Assembly: GCA_964481575.1 (NCBI GenBank)
Contig: CAYZTR010000006.1
Location: forward strand, 1 to 64,000
Length of the DNA: 64,000 bases
Source: UQRS01 sp964481575
GTDB taxonomy: Bacteria > Bacillota > Clostridia > Oscillospirales > Acutalibacteraceae
Direction of reading: 5' to 3'
In this document: one piece after another, positions 35,528-43,770 of the stretch
How the letters are laid out: every line of letters starts with the position of its first letter
Numbering within the stretch: position 1 is the stretch's first letter
The notes under the pieces: model-generated
What the model was told of the DNA's origin: nothing
The model's database searches: none
What the model saw: only the letters and a program-made list of their open reading frames with translations
Program-made: the position numbers and the translations under genes

Positions 35528-36363
35528 AACGCCACCTCCGTATCAATCTCCTCCATCAGACGGTCATAAAAGGCCGAAGTCAGCTGGACGTGCAGCCGCC
35601 GGTAAAGTTGGGTTCCGATCAAATCCTCCCGGACTCTGGGGTGGGGATAATCCACCTGCAATATGGTGCGAATTTTGCCTGGCTCCATGACCACGATCCG
35701 GTCTGCCAGCAGGATGGCCTCATCAATATCGTGGGTCACAAAGACCACGGTTTTTTGATTTTCCGTAGACAGCCTGGAAACCAGCTCCTGCAACTCCAGA
35801 CGCAACCGGGGGTCAATGGCGCCAAACGGCTCGTCCATTAGCAGGATTTCTGATTCCAGTGCCAAAGCCCGGGCCACGGCCACTCTCTGCTGCATACCGC
35901 CCGATAGCTGGCTGGGATATTTATCGGCGGAAGCGCTGAGCCCCACACTGTCCAGATAATGCAGCGCCGCTTCTTCCCGCTCCTTCCGGCTGTACTTTTT
36001 CCCGTTCTGCTTCAGGCCAAACAGGACATTGCCTTTGGCCGTCAGCCAGGGAAACAGGGAATACTGCTGAAACACCATGGCCCGATCCGGGCCAGGCCCG
36101 TTAATGGCCCGACCGTTAATGAGAATTTCACCTGACCTGGCCTTGTACAAACCATTGAGCAAGCCCAACAGGGTGGACTTTCCGCAGCCGGAGGATCCCA
36201 GGATGCAGACGAATTCGCCCTTGCGGATCTGGAGATCCACATGGTCAATGGCGCTGAATCTGGTTTTTTTGTCCACGTATTCAAACGAGACCTGCCGAAG
36301 CTCTATCGTATAGTTCTCCTGCGGCTCCAGTTCCTTTTTTGCATTTGCATCCAGTTCAAGCAT
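35524..36363 (-). CDS. ABC transporter ATP-binding protein (SsuB/TauB type)
   Basis: A 279-residue ATPase with Walker A GSSGCGKST, Q-loop, signature LSGGMQQRV and Walker B ILLMDEPFGAID, then FVTHDIDEAILLADRI. It is most like the sulfonate/nitrate/taurine group. ATG 36363 is preferred (GGGGG 7 nt upstream); the longer upstream frame overlaps cysK2 and is not conserved. It overlaps cysK2 by 8 nt. Confidence 0.92.
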   Translation of the reverse strand: MLELDANAKKELEPQENYTIELRQVSFEYVDKKTRFSAIDHVDLQIRKGEFVCILGSSGCGKSTLLGLLNGLYKARSGEILINGRAINGPGPDRAMVFQQYSLFPWLTAKGNVLFGLKQNGKKYSRKEREEAALHYLDSVGLSASADKYPSQLSGGMQQRVAVARALALESEILLMDEPFGAIDPRLRLELQELVSRLSTENQKTVVFVTHDIDEAILLADRIVVMEPGKIRTILQVDYPHPRVREDLIGTQLYRRLHVQLTSAFYDRLMEEIDTEVAL

Positions 36364-37306
36364 CAACGAACCCCCTATCGCCGGAATAAATAGGCGAAAA
36401 CAAATATCTTTCTCCGCCGTCCGGGAACAGAACGACGATGGTTTTTTTCCGGTTTTCCGGCCGTTTTGCCAGAAGTTCGGCGGCGAACAGCGCCGCCCCG
36501 GAGGAGATTCCCGGCAGGATTCCGTCTGCCCGAGCCACCGTTCTGGCCGCCGCATAGGCTTCCTCCGTCCCCACAGGGATCACCTCATCGAAAATTTCCA
36601 TGTCCAGAGTATTGGGAAGGAAGCCGGCACCCAGTCCCTGTAGCTTATGGGAGCCGGGTCGGCCGCCTGACAGCACCGGGGAATCCTTAGGTTCCACGGC
36701 AACAATACGAATCTCCGGATTTTGTTCCTTCAGATACTTCCCCACGCCGGACAGGGTGCCGCCGGTTCCCACACCGGCCACAAAAATAGCAACGCGGCCG
36801 CCGGAATCCTTCCAGATTTCCGGGCCGGTGGTCAGATAGTGGGCCCGGGGATTGGCCTGATTGGTAAACTGTCCCGGAATGAAGCTGTGGGGCGTTTCGA
36901 TGGCCAGCTGGCTGGCCTTCTCAATGGCGCCGCGCATTCCCTTTTCACCGGGGGTCAGCACCAGCTTTGCACCGTAGGCCTGCAGGAGTTTTCTCCGCTC
37001 CAGACTCATGGTATCCGGCATGGTCAGAATCACCTGATATCCCCTTGCGGCAGCAAATGCCGCAAGGCCGATACCGGTATTCCCACTGGTGGGCTCAATG
37101 ATGACAGAGTCCTTTTTCAGCAGACGCTTTTCCTCTGCATCCTGCAATATGGCCAGCGTGATACGATCTTTTACGCTTCCTGTTGGGTTAAAATATTCCA
37201 GCTTCGCCAGGAGCACAGATTGCAGATCCCGGTTCTTTTGATATCCTGACAGCGCCAGAAGCGGCGTTTTGCCCACCAACTGCCACAGGTTGCGGTAAAT
37301 GTTCAT
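36356..37306 (-). CDS. Cysteine synthase family protein (paralog 2)
   Basis: A 316-residue PLP enzyme of the O-acetylserine sulfhydrylase family with PLP Lys46 in NPTGSVKDR, EPTSGNTGIG and GTGGTLSGVGKYL. The substitution EPTSG (against EGTSG in the other two paralogs) and other differences suggest a distinct substrate or sulfur donor, for example a homoserine or phosphoserine ester or thiosulfate; this is inference. It lies between the GST-like gene and the ABC ATPase. Confidence 0.9.
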   Translation of the reverse strand: MNIYRNLWQLVGKTPLLALSGYQKNRDLQSVLLAKLEYFNPTGSVKDRITLAILQDAEEKRLLKKDSVIIEPTSGNTGIGLAAFAAARGYQVILTMPDTMSLERRKLLQAYGAKLVLTPGEKGMRGAIEKASQLAIETPHSFIPGQFTNQANPRAHYLTTGPEIWKDSGGRVAIFVAGVGTGGTLSGVGKYLKEQNPEIRIVAVEPKDSPVLSGGRPGSHKLQGLGAGFLPNTLDMEIFDEVIPVGTEEAYAAARTVARADGILPGISSGAALFAAELLAKRPENRKKTIVVLFPDGGERYLFSPIYSGDRGFVDA

Positions 37307-37333
37307 AATACCCTCCCGGTAATGGTGTGAAAC

Positions 37334-38563
37334 TTAAAGCTTTCCTTTCAGAGGATTAATGGCGGCATCCACAGAAAGGGTTCCGTTGGCAGGATTGCGG
37401 TCCGCCTGGTTGGGACTGTTCCAAATAGTTTTGGAGATCTCTCCGGCATACTCCTCATAAGTTTCGCCCTCCGGATGCCGCAGATAGATTTCGTCCGGCG
37501 TTTTGGACAGCTTTCTCCGTTCGCCATCGGTGGCCCACAGCTGATCGTAGGGCGTCTGGGGGGCGATGTTGGAGATATAGTTGCTGAACAGATCCGGGCC
37601 ACTGGGCTTGGGGAATTCAAAGAAGGTGTACTTCTTGAATTCGGGGACGCTGTAAAGATCCTTGACATAGCCCCAGATGTTGGGATACTCGGTGATCCGC
37701 TTCTTCATGGGACCGATGTTTCTGTAATAGGTGGTTTCCCATCTGACCAGGGTCACATACAGGCGCACGTCGCTGTCGGTAATATAATCGCCAAACAGGA
37801 AGCGGTTGGTGGCCAGGCGGGTATCCAGCTTCTCCAGGGATGCGAAGAAATCCTCATACGCCTCCTGATAAGCCGTCCAGGACTGGCAGAATGCCATCCG
37901 GTAATGTCCGTTGTTCACATGGGGGAATAGCCAGTCGTTAAATTCATCGATCTCCTTCCGATACTTCACCGGATACAGATCGGGGGCATCCACCGGCTGG
38001 AAGGGCCGGAACTGTACCTCAATATAATTGGAAAGCCGGTGATAGTCGTTGTTGACCGTTTTCTTTTCCTTCAGGTCCACAAAAGCCGGTGTGGTGGCTC
38101 TGCCCTTGAACGCCGGATCTCCCCGCTTATAAAACTCGCTGAGGAAATAGGCACCTGCCAGCTTATCCTTGTGGCCGGGCTGATCGGCAAAGCCATGGCC
38201 GTACACATTGGTTTTACCGCTGTGCGTGGTGGTGGTATCGGCAATCACGTCCTGCAAGCCCAGAATATCCCGGACGATAACCGGACGGTTGGACCAGTTA
38301 CAGCCGTGGGCCCAGTAAATGGCATATCTCCCCGCTTCTGCCTTCAGATCCCCTTCTTTGTCGCCAAAGGGCTGGATAAAGGCATTGGGCTGGCGGATAA
38401 AGGCACCGGTTTCATCAATCTCACTGATTGTCTCCCGGGGTCTGGGATCCACCCCTACCTCACGGGCATGGGCCTCCGCTTCTTCATCTGTATAAGTATC
38501 CAGCAGCAGATCCTGCTCTTCCGCCGGGCTGCCGCATCCGTTAAATGCACCGCATGTACTCAT
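37334..38563 (-). CDS. GST family protein, glutathionyl-hydroquinone-reductase-like
   Basis: A 409-residue Xi-class glutathione transferase relative (YqjG/ECM4 type) with an N-terminal thioredoxin-like domain and a C-terminal helical domain (NRFLFGDYITDSDVRLYVTLVRW is the family hallmark). The catalytic CPW is here CNW (Cys88, Trp90), so the nucleophilic Cys is kept. These enzymes reductively remove glutathione from aromatic conjugates. In this operon it might free sulfur from an imported thioether or act with another thiol. An extra Cys-containing N-terminal tail (Cys4, Cys10) is unusual. Confidence 0.85.
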   Translation of the reverse strand: MSTCGAFNGCGSPAEEQDLLLDTYTDEEAEAHAREVGVDPRPRETISEIDETGAFIRQPNAFIQPFGDKEGDLKAEAGRYAIYWAHGCNWSNRPVIVRDILGLQDVIADTTTTHSGKTNVYGHGFADQPGHKDKLAGAYFLSEFYKRGDPAFKGRATTPAFVDLKEKKTVNNDYHRLSNYIEVQFRPFQPVDAPDLYPVKYRKEIDEFNDWLFPHVNNGHYRMAFCQSWTAYQEAYEDFFASLEKLDTRLATNRFLFGDYITDSDVRLYVTLVRWETTYYRNIGPMKKRITEYPNIWGYVKDLYSVPEFKKYTFFEFPKPSGPDLFSNYISNIAPQTPYDQLWATDGERRKLSKTPDEIYLRHPEGETYEEYAGEISKTIWNSPNQADRNPANGTLSVDAAINPLKGKL

Positions 38564-38581
38564 GTTCTATCGCTCCTTCTG

Positions 38582-39526
38582 TCAATTTTCCTCTGTTTCA
38601 TCAAACAGGTCACTAGATAAATATTTGTCTCCCCCATCCGGGAACAGCGCTACAATATTTTTGCCGGTATTCTCCGGCCGGCTGGCCACCAGAGTGGCAG
38701 CCCACAGGACGGCCCCGGCCGAGATTCCGATCAACAGTCCCTCGGTTTTGGGGCACAGCCTGGCGTATTCGTAAGCATCCGCATCCGTGCAGCGGAGGAT
38801 TTCGTTATACAACCGAAGATCGGTAATAGGACAGATATGTCCGCCGCCGATCCCCTGAATTTTATGGGGGCCGGGTTCCCCGCCGGTCAGGACAGGACTT
38901 CCGGCAGGCTCCACGCCCACGATAACCACATCCGGATTCCGGCTGCGCAAATACTCCGCCGTCCCCCTGGAGGTGCCGCCTGTACCCACCGAGGCAATAA
39001 AGATATCCACCTTCCCGTCCATATCTTCCCAGATTTCAGGGCCGGTGGTCTTGAAATGGGCCTGTGGGTGGGCCAGATTTTCTGTTTGCAGAGGGCGGAA
39101 GGAACCGGGAATGGAATCCGCCAGTTCTTCCGCCTTATTTCCACCTCCGCCAAAGCCGGTCTTTTTAGGGGTCAAGACCACTTCGGCGCCGTAGGCCTGG
39201 AGCAAACGGCATTTTTCCACGCCGGAATCCTCTGCCATACAGATGATGGCTCGATATCCGCGGACGGCGGACACAACGGCGATTCCGATGCCGGTATTCC
39301 CCGATGTACCCTCAATGATGGCCGTTCCGGGCTTTACAAGCCCCTGCTTTTCCCCTTCTGAGATCATATTCAGCGCAGCTCTGTCCTTGACAGAACCGCC
39401 GGGATTGAAGGATTCCACTTTGGCATAGATCCTGGCCAGGGAACCTTCCAATTTCTCGATCCGGTTCAAATGCACAATGGGGGTATGCCCGATCAGCTCC
39501 AGGACATTTTGATAAACTTTACCCAT
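38582..39526 (-). CDS. Cysteine synthase family protein (paralog 3)
   Basis: A 314-residue O-acetylserine sulfhydrylase family enzyme with PLP Lys47 in NPGGSVKDR, IEGTSGNTGIG and GTGGTSRGTAEYL. It is closest to paralog 1 in its first 25 residues (LELIGHTPIV shared). Its ATG shares one base with the stop codon of the binding-protein gene (TAATG) and lacks a clear Shine-Dalgarno sequence, so translation is probably coupled. Confidence 0.9.
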   Translation of the reverse strand: MGKVYQNVLELIGHTPIVHLNRIEKLEGSLARIYAKVESFNPGGSVKDRAALNMISEGEKQGLVKPGTAIIEGTSGNTGIGIAVVSAVRGYRAIICMAEDSGVEKCRLLQAYGAEVVLTPKKTGFGGGGNKAEELADSIPGSFRPLQTENLAHPQAHFKTTGPEIWEDMDGKVDIFIASVGTGGTSRGTAEYLRSRNPDVVIVGVEPAGSPVLTGGEPGPHKIQGIGGGHICPITDLRLYNEILRCTDADAYEYARLCPKTEGLLIGISAGAVLWAATLVASRPENTGKNIVALFPDGGDKYLSSDLFDETEEN

Positions 39527-40710
39527 TAGTTATAGTCGTTGTACTGCTCCAGCAACTCAGCATAGAAGGTATTGTCGGCATCCCGCTCAATCAGGTTATC
39601 CAACGCCGTCTTATACACCGAGGCGTCAACGTTCTGCCCAATGTCATAGGTGCTGAAATCAATATCAGAGCTGGACAGGGCGCCGGAGTTGTAGGCCGCG
39701 ATCACATACTTCTCAATCCCGGTGGTGTTGGGATCTACCGAGTACTTGGTGACGCCGCCATACAGATACGTCTCCACATAAGAAGTTTCCTTGCCGGAAT
39801 AATCCGAAACGATCTTCACCACATTGGCCTTGATTTCCGCATCGGTCTCGCCCTGCTTGTAATACTCAAAGGCACGGATACGGGCAGTCTCATAAGCCAC
39901 GAAAGCATCCTGCTTTTCTGTAATCTTGGCGGGAGAGGTCAGCTCACGGCAGCAGACATAGTTGGGCTGCAATTGGCCGGCTTCCGTGATGATTTCCAGG
40001 TCATAAGCGTCTGCATACAGCAGGGCATATTCCATGGGCAGGAAGCCCACTTCAATTTCTCCGCTCTGCACAGCCTGGGCGGTTTCCAGCTCTTCTCCGT
40101 AATAGGTAATGCTGCCGGCAGATTCGTCCTCGATGGCTTCGATGGTATCTGCAGACACGCCGTTATCCAGCAGATACTGGCGGGCGATGATCCAGGCCGC
40201 TTCGTTCCGGACAAAGCCCAGCTTTGCCCCCAGGATTGCATCGATATTAATGATGCTTTCGGCATCCTGATAGGCAGCGGCATTGCCCTTCTTGGCAATC
40301 AGTGCGCCGCCTTCCACAGCGGTACCGGCGATAAAGGTAAGGTCATAACCAGAAGCAATGGCCTGCAGGTCTGCCACAAAGCCAATGGGCAGAATGTCCA
40401 GCTGATCGCTGCCCTGGTCAATGGCGGTCAGGGCATCGGTGCCGACAATATTCACCGGCTCCACCGTAACCCCTTCTTCCTCAAAATACCCCAGCTGCAA
40501 AGCCAGGATGTTAATGGCAATCCGGATGTTGCCGGTGGGGAAGGAAACGCTTAAGGTACCGTAGTCTTTGACATCTTCTGTATCGCTGCTTGTGCTGGCA
40601 GTGTTCTGGCTGCTATCCTGGCCACACCCGGACAGGCTGGCCAAAGCCGACAGGATCAGTGCAGCAATCAAAATGCCGGAAAAAATTCTTTTCATATACG
40701 TATGTTTCAT
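39526..40710 (-). CDS. ABC transporter substrate-binding lipoprotein (SsuA/NMT1-like)
   Basis: A 394-residue lipoprotein: signal peptide with lipobox LSGC (Cys about 29), then a type II periplasmic-binding fold of the sulfonate/nitrate/taurine NMT1-like group (GNIRIAINILALQLGYFEEEGV). Together with the ATPase (35524-36363) and permease (34526-35527) it forms an importer. A sulfur compound is likely from the operon; the ligand is unknown. ATG 40710 follows GAGGAG at 8 nt and lies 31 nt behind the Cys-rich leader ORF. Confidence 0.9.
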   Translation of the reverse strand: MKHTYMKRIFSGILIAALILSALASLSGCGQDSSQNTASTSSDTEDVKDYGTLSVSFPTGNIRIAINILALQLGYFEEEGVTVEPVNIVGTDALTAIDQGSDQLDILPIGFVADLQAIASGYDLTFIAGTAVEGGALIAKKGNAAAYQDAESIINIDAILGAKLGFVRNEAAWIIARQYLLDNGVSADTIEAIEDESAGSITYYGEELETAQAVQSGEIEVGFLPMEYALLYADAYDLEIITEAGQLQPNYVCCRELTSPAKITEKQDAFVAYETARIRAFEYYKQGETDAEIKANVVKIVSDYSGKETSYVETYLYGGVTKYSVDPNTTGIEKYVIAAYNSGALSSSDIDFSTYDIGQNVDASVYKTALDNLIERDADNTFYAELLEQYNDYN

Positions 40711-40741
40711 GATAATTTCTCCTCATCTTTATATTTTAGTT

Positions 40742-40846
40742 TTAAAATTCAAATCGTTTGGGTCGGTGCGTACAGCTGCTACAGACGCAACATCGGTGGA
40801 AAACCCGGACAACCGCTTCCTGCTTCACATATTTTAATGTATGCAT
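40742..40846 (-). CDS. Cys-rich 34-residue leader peptide
   Basis: A short ORF with an AGGAGG ribosome-binding site 8 nt upstream of its ATG, lying directly before the substrate-binding-protein gene in the sulfur operon. The peptide contains HRCCVCSSCTH (four Cys in seven residues, about residues 17-27). Upstream ORFs with consecutive Cys codons are known in mycobacteria to regulate cysteine genes by ribosome stalling. By analogy this ORF could sense cysteine and control the downstream genes. Its Shine-Dalgarno sequence overlaps the stop codon of the M20 gene, so it is co-translated. It may instead be a small structural protein; no family was recognised. Confidence 0.65.
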   Translation of the reverse strand: MHTLKYVKQEAVVRVFHRCCVCSSCTHRPKRFEF

Positions 40847-40857
40847 CGGGAAACCTC

Positions 40858-41982
40858 CTAAAGTGTCATCAGCGTCTGGGTCAGAGTCGCGCTCCGAACC
40901 AGCTCTGACAGGGTGGTGTATTCCTGTCTGGTATGTGTATTCTCCATGGCATTGGCAATGACAATGCCGCGAATCCCCTTTTGGTTCAACCAGTTATTGT
41001 CACTTCCGCCAAAGGTGGTGATCAGCTTGGGTGGGCCATACCGCAGCCGCTCCAAAGCCGCTGCAAACCGCTGCACCACCGGCTCCTCCGAATCAATGCG
41101 GTATGCCCGAATCTCCTCGGTCACGGTCACGTCCACCTTGGCTTGCAGACCAGCCGCTTCTTCCGCAAAAACTTCCCGGATATGCCGGGCGGCCGCATCG
41201 GCCGCTTCCGGCCGGAGGCTTCGGATCTCGCCGCTGATCTCAATCCGGGCGGGGACAATGTTCCGGCCGCTTCCACCCCGAATCCTGCCGAAATTCACCG
41301 TGGTATCCGGCGAGATGTGGCCGGTTGGAAGCCGGGACAAGGCTTGCACCGCCGCCGTCAGTGCATTGACCCCTTCTTCCGGGGCAAAGCCGGCATGCGC
41401 CGCCTTCCCCTCCAGAAGGATCTCCACCGACAGGATGGAAGGTGCGCATGTGGCAGCCGTTCCGATGGGGCCGGTAAGATCCAGCACATAGGCAAGCCTG
41501 GACCGGATTCTGCTGAAGTCGAACACCGACGCGCCTTTACAGTATGGCTCCTCTGCCACCGTCAACAGCACTTCAATGTCCGGATGGGGCAGATGCTCCT
41601 CCTGCAGCACCGCCAGGGCCTCCAGGATGGATACGATCCCTGAAATGTCGTCCGCACCCAGTACCGTGGAGCCGTCCGAAGTAATCCTGCCGTCCGGATG
41701 GAAGACCGCCTTTTTGCCCAACCCGGGAGAAACCGTGTCCATGTGGGCGGAGAACAGCACCCCATCCCCCGTTGCATTCCCGGGAAGCAAGGCGTACAGG
41801 TTTCCGGCGGATTGCGAGGTTTCCTGGCCCAGCCTGCTGCCGGCATCGTCCTCATATACGGACAATCCCAAAGCGGCCAGCCGTTCCTTCAGGTATTCCT
41901 TGATGGGCCCTTCCGAATAAGATTCGGAATCGAACGCCACCAGCCTTTGAAATTCCTGCCGGATTCTTTCCGGATTAACCAT
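40858..41982 (-). CDS. M20-family metallopeptidase (PepT-like)
   Basis: A 374-residue zinc peptidase. FSAHMDTVSPG (metal His and Asp), LGADDISGIVSILEAL (bridging Asp), TVAEEPYCKG (catalytic Glu) and the later GGSDNNWLNQKG are in place, with a dimerisation domain inserted at about 180-300. It is similar to tripeptidase T and related deacylases. As first gene of the sulfur operon it may hydrolyse an imported Cys-containing peptide or N-acyl cysteine compound. The leader RNA has a small CCTGC/GCAGG hairpin (minus strand, 42034-42019). Confidence 0.9.
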   Translation of the reverse strand: MVNPERIRQEFQRLVAFDSESYSEGPIKEYLKERLAALGLSVYEDDAGSRLGQETSQSAGNLYALLPGNATGDGVLFSAHMDTVSPGLGKKAVFHPDGRITSDGSTVLGADDISGIVSILEALAVLQEEHLPHPDIEVLLTVAEEPYCKGASVFDFSRIRSRLAYVLDLTGPIGTAATCAPSILSVEILLEGKAAHAGFAPEEGVNALTAAVQALSRLPTGHISPDTTVNFGRIRGGSGRNIVPARIEISGEIRSLRPEAADAAARHIREVFAEEAAGLQAKVDVTVTEEIRAYRIDSEEPVVQRFAAALERLRYGPPKLITTFGGSDNNWLNQKGIRGIVIANAMENTHTRQEYTTLSELVRSATLTQTLMTL

Positions 41983-42059
41983 AACCTCACCCCATTCCCA
42001 TGGTCAAAAGTTGCTGCAACCTGCCGAAGCAGGTATGTCGCGTTTCCTTTGATGTTGCT

Positions 42060-42088
42060 ATTATACGTTCTCTTTTTGAAAATGTCCA
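42060..42088 (-). promoter_or_regulatory. Promoter of the sulfur operon
   Basis: Minus strand TGGACA (42088-42083), 17-bp spacer, perfect TATAAT (42065-42060). The predicted start of transcription is near 42053, 70 nt before the M20 gene. Confidence 0.8.
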
Positions 42089-42107
42089 ATATCTGATAGG
42101 AATAATA

Positions 42108-42130
42108 GGTTATAGTTTCAAGCTATAACC
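42108..42130. promoter_or_regulatory. MET-box-like LysR-type operator
   Basis: GGTTATAG and CTATAACC (42108-42115, 42123-42130) form a 23-bp palindrome. The core TATAGTTTCAAGCTATA (42111-42127) differs at one position from the MET-box that I recall for the LysR-type regulator MtaR of streptococci (TATAGTTTNAAACTATA). It fits T-N11-A and is centred about 65 bp upstream of the predicted transcription start, the usual position for LysR activator binding. No LysR gene is in the window. Confidence 0.7.
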
Positions 42131-42246
42131 AATAAGAAAAATGAGCAAAATTTCCAGGAGTACACCTAAATTTTTTCTAAAAAAAGCCGTCTCAAGGGAA
42201 TATTGTGTCATTTATTGGACAGAAGACAAGTATAATAAAAACAGGG

Positions 42247-42275
42247 TTGACAAACAGCAGTCACCCTGTTATAAT
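42247..42275 (+). promoter_or_regulatory. Consensus promoter overlapped by an inverted repeat
   Basis: Perfect TTGACA (42247-42252), 17-bp spacer and perfect TATAAT (42270-42275). An inverted repeat AACAGGGTTGAC/GTCACCCTGTT (42240-42251 with 42260-42270, one base unpaired) spans the -35 and the spacer, an operator-like arrangement. TATAATAAAAA also occurs at 42231. Confidence 0.85.
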
Positions 42276-42316
42276 AAAAAGCAGAAAAGAACAAATGTTC
42301 TTTAGGAGGAGTCGTT

Positions 42317-42538
42317 ATGTTGCAAGCTGCATGTTCTAACTGGTATGTGATCCTGTTCGCCGCCTTTCTGGTCTGGGGACTGTTCCATGAGGAATCCCTG
42401 GCTCTGCTGGAGCGCAAGGCGCTGCTGCACCTGAAGCGGGCTATCCGCCGGGCCAAAAAGCGTCGCTCCGCTCAGCGGGCCATTTCATCCCGCGCCACGG
42501 CTTCCCGCGCCCGGGTCTGCTCCCGTTCTGCCTTTTAA
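42317..42538 (+). CDS. Small single-pass membrane protein, Arg-rich tail
   Basis: A 73-residue protein with a strong Shine-Dalgarno sequence (AGGAGG, 7 nt before ATG) and a near-perfect promoter, so it is expected to be well expressed. It has one hydrophobic segment (about residues 9-22), a helical basic stretch (KRAIRRAKKRR), and an Arg/Ser-rich C-terminal tail. No family is recognised. It is flanked by the sulfur operon promoter and the 2-hydroxyacid dehydrogenase gene. Function unknown. Confidence 0.65.
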   Translation: MLQAACSNWYVILFAAFLVWGLFHEESLALLERKALLHLKRAIRRAKKRRSAQRAISSRATASRARVCSRSAF

Positions 42539-42587
42539 TCTCCCACCCCTCGTTGGCATTTCTCTGCCTTAATCTTCCTGACGCCCA

Positions 42588-42616
42588 TTGCTTTTTTTCA
42601 TAATATTGCGTATAAT
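42588..42616 (+). promoter_or_regulatory. Promoter of the 2-hydroxyacid dehydrogenase gene
   Basis: TTGCTT (42588-42593), 17-bp spacer, TATAAT (42611-42616), 33 bp before the start codon. Confidence 0.7.
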
Positions 42617-42649
42617 GCTGTTATACACTTTTGCAGGAAGAGGTAGCCT

Positions 42650-43609
42650 ATGAAGATTGTCATTACGGATTTTGCCACAGTGTCCCAGGGAGGGCTGGAT
42701 CTGTCCCCCCTGAATGCCTTCCAGCCCATTACCGTTTACCAGGAAACCGCCCTGGAGGAAACAGCGCTGCGGGTTGCAGAGGCCGATGTCATCCTTTGTA
42801 ATAAAACCCTGCTGAATGCCGAGACCCTGGCACAGGCCAGCCATCTGCAATATATTGGCCTGTTTGCCACCGGGTATAATAACATTGACCTGGAGTATGC
42901 CGATCAGAAAGGCATCACTGTCTGCAACGCCGGCAGTTACTCCACCGACGCTGTAGCCCAGCACACCTTCGCCCTGCTGCTGGAGCTGGCCGGAAAGGTG
43001 GGACAGTACCATCAGTTTGTAGAACAAGGCGGGTGGATCCGCTCCACCACCTTCTCTCCCTTTGTTTATCCCACCGTGGAGCTGGCCGGCAAAACCATGG
43101 GGCTCATCGGATACGGCAGCATTGGCAAGGCGGTGGCAAACATTGCCCTGGCCTTCGGGATGAAGGTGCTGGTGCACACCCGCACCCCCGGCCAGGACAA
43201 CAACGTCACCTTTGTGGATTTTGATACCCTGCTGGCCCAATCCGACATAATTTCCCTCCACTGTCCCCTGACCCGGGACAATGCGGGGATGTTTGACGCC
43301 GCCGCCTTTGCAAAATGCAAACAGGGCGCCCTGTTTCTCAACACCGCCCGGGGGCCACTGGTGCAGGAGGAAGCCCTGCGGGAAGCGCTGGAATCCGATC
43401 AACTGGCCGGCGCCGGACTGGATGTTCTGTCCGTGGAACCCATGTCACCGGACTGTCCTCTGCTCCACGCCAAGAATCTTCTGATTACCCCCCATGTGGC
43501 CTGGTCTCCCCTGGAAACCCGGCAGAGATTGCTGCAAATTGCTGCGGACAATCTGACTGCCTTTTTGGCTGGCGCTCCGACGCATGTGGTCAATCATCCG
43601 CTGAAATAA
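42650..43609 (+). CDS. D-isomer-specific 2-hydroxyacid dehydrogenase (glycerate dehydrogenase-like)
   Basis: A 319-residue NAD-dependent enzyme. GLIGYGSIGKAVANIALAFGMKV is the dinucleotide-binding fold. The catalytic Arg, Glu and His lie in NTARGPLVQE, GLDVLSVEPM and ITPHVAWSPLETR. It is most like hydroxypyruvate/glycerate dehydrogenases in length and in the LFATGYNNIDLEYA segment. It converts a 2-ketoacid to a D-2-hydroxyacid; the physiological substrate is uncertain. Monocistronic. Confidence 0.9.
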   Translation: MKIVITDFATVSQGGLDLSPLNAFQPITVYQETALEETALRVAEADVILCNKTLLNAETLAQASHLQYIGLFATGYNNIDLEYADQKGITVCNAGSYSTDAVAQHTFALLLELAGKVGQYHQFVEQGGWIRSTTFSPFVYPTVELAGKTMGLIGYGSIGKAVANIALAFGMKVLVHTRTPGQDNNVTFVDFDTLLAQSDIISLHCPLTRDNAGMFDAAAFAKCKQGALFLNTARGPLVQEEALREALESDQLAGAGLDVLSVEPMSPDCPLLHAKNLLITPHVAWSPLETRQRLLQIAADNLTAFLAGAPTHVVNHPLK

Positions 43610-43770
43610 CAAGCCCTGATACAGGCAACACCGAAGCGGCGTTCCGGTGGGGTTGGAATTTACGGTGTCCCAGCAGCGTTGAGACACATTCCGCCTACAG
43701 GTGTCATTGGTTCCGACCATGGCGCAGTGCAGACCTTCCCCGAGGTCAAGGCACACCCTGTCTACCGGTG

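Noticed and set aside
41983..42059. Possible SAM (S-box) or T-box riboswitch before the sulfur operon
   Set aside because: The leader is only about 70 nt and has just one short hairpin; too short for either class.
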